Positions 23,544 through 31,217 of a DNA stretch of 64,000 nucleotides are shown one piece after another. Positions within the stretch are counted from its first letter, which is position 1; each line of letters begins with the position of its first letter. A program made the translations under genes and the position numbers. This DNA comes from a bacterium (GTDB taxonomy: Bacteria; Patescibacteria; ABY1; JAGPKW01): assembly GCA_021780535.1 (NCBI GenBank), contig JAJXYN010000012.1, forward strand, positions 72,329 through 136,328, given 5' to 3'. The notes under the pieces are model-generated. The model was not told the DNA's origin. It did not search any database and was given only the letters and a program-made list of their open reading frames with translations.

Positions 23544-24275
23544 ATGGAAAATAGTGGTTGGATAAAACTTCATAGAAAAATAGAAGAAAACTGGATATTT
23601 CAAGAAAAAAGAGTTTTCAGTAAATTTGAAGCTTGGCTACATTTTTTATTAAGAGCAAACCATAAAGATAATAGAATATCACTCGGAAATGAAATAATAG
23701 AAATCAAACAAGGAAGTTTTATCACATCAGAAATTAAATTAATGAATCTTTTTAATTGGTCAAAGACTAAAATCAGATCTTTTTTAGAAGTCTTAGAAAA
23801 AGAAAAAATGATTATTAAAAAATCTGATACAAAAAAGACCACTATTTCCATTGTAAATTATAATATTTACCAGAATTTAGAAACCACAAAAAAACCAAAC
23901 AAAAACCAAAACAAAACTATAACAGAACCACAAAAAGACACAGACGAAGAATTTAAAAATGAAAAGAATTATATAAATAACGATAATAGAAATTTTAAAA
24001 AATTTTCAGAAGATGAATTATTTAAAATAGATTATCTTTTAGAAAAAATAGGAAGTGAAAAAGAAAAACAAACTCTACTCGCAATAGCTTATCAATTAGG
24101 AATAAATTGGTTAGAAACTAGAATACCTTTTATTTTAGAAGATAGAGCAAATATAAATAATATAGGTGCATATATTATGACTTTGGCTAAAAAAGATGGT
24201 TATGTACCAAAAAAGATAACAAAAAATAATTTTAGAGAAATGAAAAATATGATAATGGAAAAATTATCAATCTAA
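23544..24275 (+). CDS. Phage replisome organiser / DnaD-like protein
   Basis: A 243-residue protein. Residues 1-100 match the winged-helix N-terminus of phage replisome organisers (SGWIKLHRKIEENWIFQEKR, then FSKFEAWLHFLLRANHKD and WSKTKIRSFLEVLEKEKMI). An Asn/Lys-rich linker follows, then a DnaD-like helical C-terminus (LAIAYQLGINWLETRIPFIL). Such proteins load replicative helicase at a phage or plasmid origin. It suggests that the element replicates. Not near any helicase gene here. Confidence 0.75.
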   Translation: MENSGWIKLHRKIEENWIFQEKRVFSKFEAWLHFLLRANHKDNRISLGNEIIEIKQGSFITSEIKLMNLFNWSKTKIRSFLEVLEKEKMIIKKSDTKKTTISIVNYNIYQNLETTKKPNKNQNKTITEPQKDTDEEFKNEKNYINNDNRNFKKFSEDELFKIDYLLEKIGSEKEKQTLLAIAYQLGINWLETRIPFILEDRANINNIGAYIMTLAKKDGYVPKKITKNNFREMKNMIMEKLSI

Positions 24276-24292
24276 AAAATCCAATAAAGACA

Positions 24293-25174
24293 ATGTCTAA
24301 AACAAGTTTTATACAAGTACCAGAAGAAATAACAGAAAAATATTATAACAATTTGCAATCAGCAGATAGATTTATAATACCAAGAATGAGATTTAAAAAG
24401 ACAATATTATCGAGACAATTTATAAAAGGATTAAAACAAAAAACTTATTTAAAACAAATATCAGAAATATGGAAAGAATTCACAAAAGAGCAAAAACAAG
24501 CATGGAAAAATGTGGATTCTAGGAAATACCCTCATGGTTGGAGAATGTTTGTAACTGATCAAAGTTTAAGAATAAAGCTAGGACTTACCGGAATAGTAAC
24601 GCCTAATATTTATCATCAAGACTTGGTTGGTAAAATTCAAATACAATCGCCAGCACAAGAAATAAAATTAATTCAATTACATCCAAATAGTTATTGGATA
24701 AGTAAAAAAGTAAAAGGTTCAAAAAACATGTACGAGCCTGTGAAGATTGAAGAATATTTATCTTTACCTTTAAAAATAGGGATAAGTTATAAATCAAATT
24801 TAGAAGTAACCGGCGAAGGAGCTTTTGCAAAATATTTCGTACGAATAAGGCATTTATATCAAGGCAGAAATTTATTTACAGATGTAAGTATAGATATGCT
24901 TGCAAATACAGATTGGACATATAAAGAAGCTCAAAATACTTTCATGTTAGGTCAAGCAATTTCTTATGATTTATATATTCATTTATACAAAGTAAAAGGA
25001 GAATTATTATTTGATAATTTAAAAGCTATTCATTCAGGAAGTAATTGGGCAAGAGATCAATATTGTAAAAAGATAGAAAGAACATACACGAGAGGATTTT
25101 ATCAAATACCAGAACATTGGTCGCCAGTGATAATCTCTCAAGGTGCTGATTATAAATCAATTTATCCTATTTAA
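24293..25174 (+). CDS. Phage-like protein with HMG-box-like motif, 293 aa
   Basis: Not identified with certainty. Residues 45-90 contain EIWKEFTKEQKQAWKNVD and GWRMFVTDQSLRIKLGL, a W-x-x-L/F-T-x-E-Q-K-x-x-W pattern like an HMG-type helix pair that recurs in the 120-aa protein at 27251. The remainder is strand-rich (YFVRIRHLYQGRNLFTDVSI), as in a virion or tail-associated protein. In a tight run with the next genes (17 bases before, 8 after). A structural role is inferred from context. Confidence 0.6.
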   Translation: MSKTSFIQVPEEITEKYYNNLQSADRFIIPRMRFKKTILSRQFIKGLKQKTYLKQISEIWKEFTKEQKQAWKNVDSRKYPHGWRMFVTDQSLRIKLGLTGIVTPNIYHQDLVGKIQIQSPAQEIKLIQLHPNSYWISKKVKGSKNMYEPVKIEEYLSLPLKIGISYKSNLEVTGEGAFAKYFVRIRHLYQGRNLFTDVSIDMLANTDWTYKEAQNTFMLGQAISYDLYIHLYKVKGELLFDNLKAIHSGSNWARDQYCKKIERTYTRGFYQIPEHWSPVIISQGADYKSIYPI

Positions 25175-25182
25175 TTAAAAAT

Positions 25183-26004
25183 ATGTCAGATTTTCCAAAT
25201 ACAATTTATAACCCAAGAGCAAAAGAAAATATTTATGGTGTTGTTTTTGATACAGCAAATAAAAAGATGGCTTATGCGGAAGATTTTCAATTTTTAGATA
25301 ATGAGGTTGTCGCTATTGAAAATGAGTTAGGAATAAATATAAAAGGCGTTTATCTAACTTTGAGAGAAAGAATAGAAAAAATGGAAATTGATATTTTTTT
25401 AGCAAATGATACTTTAGAGCCAAAAGCAAATAAATTTGAAATAGTAGATTTCTCAAATTTTACAGCAAGTAAAGTAGGTTCAGGTTCTAATATTAAAACG
25501 TGTTTTAGATTAAAACTTGCAACAGGAACTACAATAAACAGCAATGCAATAGCATATTTAAAATATTATAATTACGGGAATGCAGAATTTAGTTTTGATG
25601 AGAGTTTTCGTTTAATATTTTTTATAACTCAAATTTCAGGCGTTTTAAACGCTAATACTTTCTTAAAGGTAGATAATGACATAAATCCAGTAAATCCATC
25701 TAGCAAGGCCATAGGATTCAAATTAAATGGGTATAAATTGTTTGGCATTATTCACAATGGTACAAGTCTTCAAGAAATTGATTTGACTAAAAACCTTAAT
25801 GCAAATGGAAAATTTAAACTAGAAATAAAATTTTTTATGTATAGTAAAATTGAATTTTATGTAAATGATGTTAAGAGAGGCGAAAGTCAAAATATTCCTA
25901 ATAGCTCAATGACTAATTCTAATATTTCAGTAAGTGTTGCAAATAATGCAGTTGCTAGTAATCAAGAAATTGCAGTGGGAAAAATATATTTAAGTGCTAT
26001 ATAA
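25183..26004 (+). CDS. Phage-like protein with C-terminal jelly-roll/lectin-like domain, 273 aa
   Basis: The N-terminal 85 residues include a coiled-coil-like stretch (LTLRERIEKMEIDIFLANDT). From residue 90 a strand-rich domain (KVGSGSNIKTCFRLKLATGT, then KFKLEIKFFMYSKIEFYVND) looks like a concanavalin-like jelly roll. The KIEFYVND motif is shared with the next gene. Likely a receptor-binding or tail-fibre-like protein, by context. Standalone enzymatic motifs are absent. Confidence 0.6.
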   Translation: MSDFPNTIYNPRAKENIYGVVFDTANKKMAYAEDFQFLDNEVVAIENELGINIKGVYLTLRERIEKMEIDIFLANDTLEPKANKFEIVDFSNFTASKVGSGSNIKTCFRLKLATGTTINSNAIAYLKYYNYGNAEFSFDESFRLIFFITQISGVLNANTFLKVDNDINPVNPSSKAIGFKLNGYKLFGIIHNGTSLQEIDLTKNLNANGKFKLEIKFFMYSKIEFYVNDVKRGESQNIPNSSMTNSNISVSVANNAVASNQEIAVGKIYLSAI

Positions 26005-26009
26005 AAAAT

Positions 26010-26813
26010 ATGAGTATAGAAAATTGGTGTAATTTACCAAAATCACAAATTGATAATGAAACAATAGAAAATGCTATAAAAAGATTAATACAAGCACATT
26101 GCAATGATGTTAATGCACATTTGGAAGATGGTCAGAGCTTACACTCTCATAAAGCAAGTGAGGTTATAGATCATTTAGCATTTTCAATAGTGTCAGACAA
26201 AATTCAACAAGGAGCTATAAAATTCTATCAAGTTGAAGATAATTTGAGGGTTAAATATACTCCACCGCTTGAAAGTATGGATGGTTGGAATTCGTATGGT
26301 GTTAATTTAACTTTGGGTGGTTTTTCCATGTATCAAGCTAATTTGCAGAATGTTTTATATTATGCGATGACTTCCGGAATAGTTCCATTGAATTGGGAAA
26401 AGAATTTTACTTTTTCATTTCTTTGTAAAATTGGAGATACTACAAACTGTGTTGCTTATGCTCTTGCTGGTGATGTTATGTATGATTCAGAAGATCAAGG
26501 AATTGGTTTTAAATTCATGAATAATAAAGTTTATACAACGCATGTAAGTATGATTAATGATGTTCTTACTGAATTTTTAACTGAAATAAATGTTCAAAAT
26601 AAAAATAGTTTTAATTTATATAGAGTTGAATTTGTTGCAGGTCAAAAAATTGAATTTTATGTAAATGATCTTTTACTTGCTACACATACAATAAATTTTC
26701 CAAGTCAGTATTATTGTCACGGAATTATATTTTGTTTCAATATAAAGAATGTAAAAGTTGGATATGGTGCAATGTATGAAGTTGGGCAATTATATTTTGC
26801 TCAAGATAAATAA
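26010..26813 (+). CDS. Phage-like protein with jelly-roll/lectin-like domain, 267 aa
   Basis: N-terminal segment with a His-rich patch (HLEDGQSLHSHKASEVIDHL), typical of tail-fibre linker regions. A strand-rich C-terminal domain follows, ending in QKIEFYVNDLLLATHTINFP, clearly related to the previous protein's KIEFYVND strand pair. Five bases after that gene. Probably a second fibre-like or adhesin protein with different binding. Confidence 0.6.
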   Translation: MSIENWCNLPKSQIDNETIENAIKRLIQAHCNDVNAHLEDGQSLHSHKASEVIDHLAFSIVSDKIQQGAIKFYQVEDNLRVKYTPPLESMDGWNSYGVNLTLGGFSMYQANLQNVLYYAMTSGIVPLNWEKNFTFSFLCKIGDTTNCVAYALAGDVMYDSEDQGIGFKFMNNKVYTTHVSMINDVLTEFLTEINVQNKNSFNLYRVEFVAGQKIEFYVNDLLLATHTINFPSQYYCHGIIFCFNIKNVKVGYGAMYEVGQLYFAQDK

Positions 26814-26828
26814 TTAATAAAAATAATA

Positions 26829-27263
26829 ATGGAAATAGCTGAAATAATAACAGGGAAGGAATATCCTGAAAAAGTTATACCGATGATAGAAAATTGTAAA
26901 AAATCTATAGATATAGTTGTATTTGATTGGCGATGGTATCCGGATCAAATAGGGTCTAGTATTCAAAGATTTAATAATGCAATTGTTAAAAAAGGAAATA
27001 CTGGAAAGCAAATAAGGGCAATAACAAATACAAAAGAAATTTCAAATGTTTTAATTCAAGGAAATATAAAAGCAAAAATATGGAAATCAAAAAGATTATT
27101 ACATACAAAATTAATGATGATAGATGATGAAATTGCAATAATAGGAAGTCATAATTATACATTAAATGCTTTTACAATAAATCAAGAAGTTTCTTTAATT
27201 ATCAAGCAGAAACAAGTTTTAGAAAAATTAAAATTATATTTTGAAAATTTATGGCAGTTATAA
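26829..27263 (+). CDS. Phospholipase D-like (single HKD) protein
   Basis: 144 residues with one complete HKD motif: HTKLMMIDDEIAIIGSHNYT (His, Lys, Asp with the following G-S/N pattern), preceded by IDIVVFDWRWYP and AITNTKEISNV typical of PLD-fold nuclease or phosphatidyl-type domains. With one motif it would act as a dimer, as in small Nuc-type nucleases. No signal peptide. Its end overlaps the next gene by 13 bases. Role in the element unclear (nuclease or host degradation). Confidence 0.75.
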   Translation: MEIAEIITGKEYPEKVIPMIENCKKSIDIVVFDWRWYPDQIGSSIQRFNNAIVKKGNTGKQIRAITNTKEISNVLIQGNIKAKIWKSKRLLHTKLMMIDDEIAIIGSHNYTLNAFTINQEVSLIIKQKQVLEKLKLYFENLWQL

Positions 27264-27613
27264 AGCCAATACAGGAAGTTAAATCTTTAAATATTAAAAA
27301 TAAATTAGGTACTTCATCTAATTTTGGTCAATTAACATTTGGTGAGACTAGATTTGGTCAATTTAAAAGTGAATATGGAATATATCAACAAAGAAGAAAA
27401 AGAAAAATTAAAATAACGATAAAAACTAAATTCTACTTACCAAAAAATCCAAAAACAGAAAGACAAATGATAAACCGATTAAAATTTAAAGAAGCAGTAA
27501 AAAAATGGCAAAATTTGACAAATAATGAGAAAGAAAAATATAATATAAGTACAAAATATAAAAACTTATCAGGATATAATTTATTTATTAAACTAACTTT
27601 ACTATCTAATTAA
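27251..27613 (+). CDS. Small basic phage-like protein, 120 aa
   Basis: N-terminal Gly/Phe/Gln-rich repeats (FGQLTFGETRFGQFKSEYG) followed by a basic strand (QQRRKRKIKITIKTKFYLPK) and an HMG-like motif (KKWQNLTNNEKEKYN, SGYNLFIK) shared with the 293-aa protein at 24293. The ATG lies inside the PLD-like gene, overlapping by 13 bases. Function unknown; possibly DNA or RNA binding or virion-associated. Confidence 0.6.
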   Translation: MAVIKPIQEVKSLNIKNKLGTSSNFGQLTFGETRFGQFKSEYGIYQQRRKRKIKITIKTKFYLPKNPKTERQMINRLKFKEAVKKWQNLTNNEKEKYNISTKYKNLSGYNLFIKLTLLSN

Positions 27614-27665
27614 AGAGTCGAGTAAAAGCAAAACATTTTATTAAATAGTTTAAAAATAAAAATAT

Positions 27666-28241
27666 ATGCCAAAAGTTTCAGGGCCATTAATGTCTATGGA
27701 CGCTAGTGGTAAACTCGGAAATTCAATTGTGTTTGGTAAATGGAAAGGTCAACATACAGTTAGAAGTTATGTAAAACCAGCAAATCCAAAAAAACCAGAG
27801 CAAGGTGATGTTAGACTTATATTAGGTGGACTTGGTAGGGCTTGTGGTTTTGTAGCAAAAGATAAAGGTTATCATACAAAATTGTTAGCTTTAAATATTA
27901 TTCCATCATCTCAAAGTAAACAATCTTTTTTAGTTAAATACTTCAAAGATTTATTTATAAATGGAAGTGGAACAGTAATGAATACTAATTACGATGATCT
28001 TTTACTAGAGTTACAAGCACATACTGCTTATGCTGATTTTAATACAAAAGCTGTATCAATAGGAATATCAGATTTTAGTTTGAGTTATGCTAGTTTAGCA
28101 CCATTTGAAAAAGCTCTTTGTCTTTATATATTAGCAAAAGGCGCAATTTCTTTGGGATTTACAGGAACACCTTACACAAAATCACTTGCAACTTGGACAT
28201 CAACAGATATTCAATCTTTGATAGTAGATTTACAAGGTTAA
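27666..28241 (+). CDS. Phage-like protein, MPK-x-x-GPLMSMDASG family, 191 aa
   Basis: The start MPKVSGPLMSMDASGKLGNS followed by IVFGKWKGQHTVRSYV is a pattern I associate with uncharacterised phage structural proteins. The remainder is helical with hydrophobic patches (SLAPFEKALCLYILAKGAIS). Last gene of the run 23332-28241. A hairpin follows at 28248. No enzymatic motif. Confidence 0.6.
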   Translation: MPKVSGPLMSMDASGKLGNSIVFGKWKGQHTVRSYVKPANPKKPEQGDVRLILGGLGRACGFVAKDKGYHTKLLALNIIPSSQSKQSFLVKYFKDLFINGSGTVMNTNYDDLLLELQAHTAYADFNTKAVSIGISDFSLSYASLAPFEKALCLYILAKGAISLGFTGTPYTKSLATWTSTDIQSLIVDLQG

Positions 28242-28247
28242 AAATAG

Positions 28248-28272
28248 GAGGTCTCATTTTATATGAGGCCTC
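28248..28272. terminator. Hairpin after the phage-like gene run
   Basis: Stem GAGGTCTCAT/ATGAGGCCTC with one wobble. The plus-strand tail has no T run; the minus-strand tail has CTATTTTT. Possibly a weak or bidirectional terminator. Confidence 0.4.
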
Positions 28273-29374
28273 TTACGATTAAAAAAATTCAAAATACAAT
28301 TTAAACCACCCACGATAAACTCAATAACAAACCTTTATCGGTTCAGAAATGCTATTTAACTTTAACTTGATAAAGTCTTATACAAAGTATGAAGTACGCT
28401 CGCTAAATTTTTTATTCCGGAGTACCTCCATAAAAAAATAAGCTCGCTGATGAACGTTTATCTATAATCAACGTTTTTTATCTAGTCCATCCCGCTCCTT
28501 TCTTATTAATGTTCGCAGTAGCTCACATAAATAAGAAATCCGCTAGCTAAAATTGCCCATAATTTTTTGAGTACAAAAAAATAGGCAATTTCTCTGCTAA
28601 TAAACTTCAGTTTGCAAAATAGACAAGTGCTAACCCGTAAAATTTTTATAAATCTTCGTAGTAACTACGATTAATAAAAAATTTTACTCACTGCATCACA
28701 TTATTTTTATGTTCCGCTATCGCTACACATAAAAATAAGTGATTTATGAAAATTAAAAAGTAAGAAGTGCTAACCCGGAAAAAAATAATAAACTAAGGTT
28801 AAAAAATCCGGTGAACGTAACGGTGCTCGCATAACAAGACATTTTGCGACACCTCGCTACGTGATTGCTAGTTTAAAAGCACATCTAAAGAACCGCTCGC
28901 CGCTCGCAAAATGCTATGTTATGCGACACCTATACAGACCATCACGTTTATTGCCCCGGACTTTTTAGAAAATTAATCTATTTTTTTCCTAACTTCCGTA
29001 ATCCTGCTATAACGTGCATCTCGTTTCGCCCTCTGCAAACTATAAACAGTCCATCACGTAAGTGCTTCGGGCGACCAAAAAACAACGATAAAAAGCGTAA
29101 ATACAACGCAAAACAAGTCTTAAAAAACAAAACAAAATTTAAAATAAAAATAAAGCCTTCCGATTATGATAAGAAACGGAATGCCTCTAAGGATTTACTC
29201 ATAGACTATTTTAGATAAAAAAAGCCTATAAACAATATTTTAAAAAAATAAAAACTTTAAAAATTAGCCATTTTTAATAAAACAAAAAAGCATAAAAGCT
29301 TTATATTTTTTTGCTATTTATAAAATACTTTTAGTGTTTTGGTTTTATAAAATAACAGCGTAATTACAATATAA
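28273..29374. other. 1.1-kb non-coding region with a series of long hairpins (candidate structured RNA or recombination region)
   Basis: I see no credible gene here. 28400-29080 has clearly more G+C than its surroundings and is packed with dyads: 28408-28437, 28499-28538, 28551-28590, 28637-28687, 28696-28742, 28828-28925 (CGCATAAC-4-CATTTTGCG and its complement) and 29026-29074 (TCGCCC/GGGCGA). AAGTGCTAACCCG occurs at 28625 and 28765; CCATCACGT at 28939 and 29051, and its complement ACGTGAT at 28859. From 29090 to 29374 the sequence is plain A/T-rich. Such density suggests a large folded RNA or a site array; strand cannot be set. Confidence 0.55.
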
Positions 29375-29998
29375 ATGGAAATAAATAAAAGATATAAACA
29401 AAATATATTAATACCAGATCAATTTTTGACCCAGAACGAAGTTGGGTGCTTGTTGAAATCCATAGATACAAGAACATTTTTAGGAAAAAGAGATAAAGTA
29501 ATTCTGTTGTTATTTTTAAATACAGGACTTAGAAAAAATGAATTATTAAGTTTGAATATAGAAAACTATAAAAAAGAAAATAATGATTATTGGTTAGAAT
29601 TCAAAGCAAAAGGCGGACAAATACATATACAAAATATATCTCAAATAGAAGTTATAAAAGCCGTAGATTCATATTTAAAATTATGGAAAATAGGAAACAA
29701 TGAATTAGAGCCTATATTTCAAAGTACTTATGATTGCAAAAATAAGAGTGGCAAAAGATTAAGTAAACAGTCATTAGAATTTATGCTTAAAAAATATGGC
29801 AAACAAGCAGGAATTCAAAAAAAATTACATATTCATATGTTAAGACATACAGCAGGAAGTGAATTTTATAGATTAACTCAAAATTTACCTTTAACTCAAA
29901 TGTTTTTAAGACATAAAAGTATAAATTCAACTCTTATCTATATGCACGCAGACAAAACAAAAGTAAAAGAAGTTCAAAAATTGATGTTCAAAAATTAG
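29375..29998 (+). CDS. Minimal tyrosine recombinase (catalytic domain only)
   Basis: 207 residues, about 100 fewer than a usual XerC/D-like integrase because the N-terminal core-binding domain is missing. Catalytic residues are visible in order: Arg in NTGLRKNELLSL, Lys in FKAKGGQ, H-x-x-R in HMLRHTAGSEF, His in FLRHKSINST and Tyr in LIYMHA. Located between the structured non-coding region and the lysis genes. It may act on sites in that region, or be a resolvase. The separate full-length integrase at 38935 is the better candidate for insertion at rpsI. Confidence 0.85.
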   Translation: MEINKRYKQNILIPDQFLTQNEVGCLLKSIDTRTFLGKRDKVILLLFLNTGLRKNELLSLNIENYKKENNDYWLEFKAKGGQIHIQNISQIEVIKAVDSYLKLWKIGNNELEPIFQSTYDCKNKSGKRLSKQSLEFMLKKYGKQAGIQKKLHIHMLRHTAGSEFYRLTQNLPLTQMFLRHKSINSTLIYMHADKTKVKEVQKLMFKN

Positions 29999-30151
29999 AA
30001 AAAAATCTCAAAGAAATCATCAAAAAAATACAGGACAAATCTTGAAAAATAACTCAGATCAAACTCGAAAAAAATATCAGAAAAAACTTTGAAAAAATAT
30101 CAAACTAAATATCAATAAAAACCTAAATAAAATATCTAACAAACAAAAGAT

Positions 30152-30571
30152 ATGATTATAAAAGATCTAAATAGATTAAATAAAAAAGTAAAAGAATTAT
30201 GCGAAAAATTTATCAATGAGTGTAAAAACAAAGATATAACTGTAATTATCACAGAAACATTTAGAGATAAATCAAGACAAGAACAAGCAGTAATCGAAAA
30301 TAAAAGCAATGCTCATTTTGGTTACTCATTTCATAATTATGGATTAGCTTTCGATTTTGCTGTGTTAAATAAAAATAAAGGAATCACTTGGAATGTAAAT
30401 AAAGATAAAAATTGGTTTATTTGCGGTGAAATCGGTAAGAAACTAGGTCTTTCTTGGGGTGGTGATTGGAAAATGAAAGATTATTGTCATTTTGAGTTCT
30501 ATTTTAATATAAATAGAGATGTTTTGCTTAATAAATTATTAAAAGGATTTGATGCTAATAAATTAAGTTAA
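30152..30571 (+). CDS. M15-family peptidase, phage endolysin-like
   Basis: 139 residues. Zinc-peptidase motifs of the M15C endolysin type: SFHNYGLAFDF (His and Asp ligands) and DYCHFEF (third His), with ETFRDKSRQEQA before them. Enzymes of this type cut peptidoglycan cross-bridges (L-Ala-D-Glu or D-Ala-D-Ala type). No signal peptide, consistent with release through the holin-like protein encoded four bases downstream. Together they form a phage lysis cassette. Confidence 0.85.
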   Translation: MIIKDLNRLNKKVKELCEKFINECKNKDITVIITETFRDKSRQEQAVIENKSNAHFGYSFHNYGLAFDFAVLNKNKGITWNVNKDKNWFICGEIGKKLGLSWGGDWKMKDYCHFEFYFNINRDVLLNKLLKGFDANKLS

Positions 30572-30575
30572 AAAT

Positions 30576-30779
30576 ATGCCAGAAACAAAACAAATTTATC
30601 AATCAATGACGATTATGGGCGCTGTTATCGTAATAATTTCTTTTGTTGTTAATAGATTAAATATTGATATTTCAAATAAAGAAGTTGTTGATGTAGTGAG
30701 TGCGGTTTTTGTAATAGGAGGCGCTTTGATTTCTATTATTGGACGAATTAGGGCTAATAAGAGGATAGGGAAAAAATAA
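30576..30779 (+). CDS. Holin-like small membrane protein, 67 aa
   Basis: Two hydrophobic segments (SMTIMGAVIVIISFVVNRL, residues 10-28, and VSAVFVIGGALISIIGRI, about 42-59) separated by a charged turn and ended by a basic tail (RANKRIGKK). Size, topology and position directly after the endolysin fit a holin that makes holes for its release. Family assignment rests on these features. Confidence 0.65.
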   Translation: MPETKQIYQSMTIMGAVIVIISFVVNRLNIDISNKEVVDVVSAVFVIGGALISIIGRIRANKRIGKK

Positions 30780-30883
30780 CAATTATGTTTTATATTAGAT
30801 AATTATTTATAATTAGGATTTCTTCATCATTTCTTCATTTTGTTTTGCTATAATATTTCTATTTATTTTTTAAAATATAATTT

Positions 30884-30997
30884 ATGTTTTACTTTATGAC
30901 TGATAAAAATGAAGTATTAGTTTTTATCAGTGCCGTTATTATATTTATTTTGTCTGTTATTGTATATTATAAATTTTTTTATAATAGAAATAAGTAG
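30884..30997 (+). CDS. Small single-span membrane peptide, 37 aa
   Basis: ATG 30884 opens MFYFMTDKNEVLVFISAVII, with a membrane helix across residues 10-28 and a basic end (NRNK). TATAAT lies about 33 bases upstream (near 30850), with a T-rich -35 region. It could be a toxin-like or regulatory peptide or a chance frame. The rest of 30780-31217 holds a hairpin (31083-31110), the palindrome TTGTGCACAA and a TATAAT before the next gene. Confidence 0.35.
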   Translation: MFYFMTDKNEVLVFISAVIIFILSVIVYYKFFYNRNK

Positions 30998-31217
30998 TTT
31001 ATAAATTTGTACACTGGTTGATTTTGTTATATTTAAAAGGTATATTATTTAAAATATTTCAATTAAATAAAAGAATTAATTTAAAATAGCTTGTAAAAAG
31101 CTTATTTTGAAAATATTTTTTGTGCACAACCACAAATGCGGTAAAGATGTTATAATTAAAATATATATTAAGATATAAATTATAACTATTTAATTTTTAA
31201 AGAAGTATGTTAAAAGT

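Noticed and set aside
28828..28925. Definite integron attC site
   Set aside because: The symmetrical bulged dyad is similar in plan, but the core GTTATGC does not match the usual GTTRRRY exactly, no cassette array is seen and the nearby recombinase lacks integron-integrase length. Kept only as a possibility.
28916..29218. 100-codon open frame on the plus strand
   Set aside because: It starts inside the right arm of a hairpin, has no leader, is rich in unusual codons and residues, and lies in a region dominated by dyads.
29375..29998. This short recombinase as the enzyme that inserted the element in rpsI
   Set aside because: It lacks the core-binding domain and lies far from both junctions; the 309-residue integrase next to the displaced rpsI tail is the better candidate.
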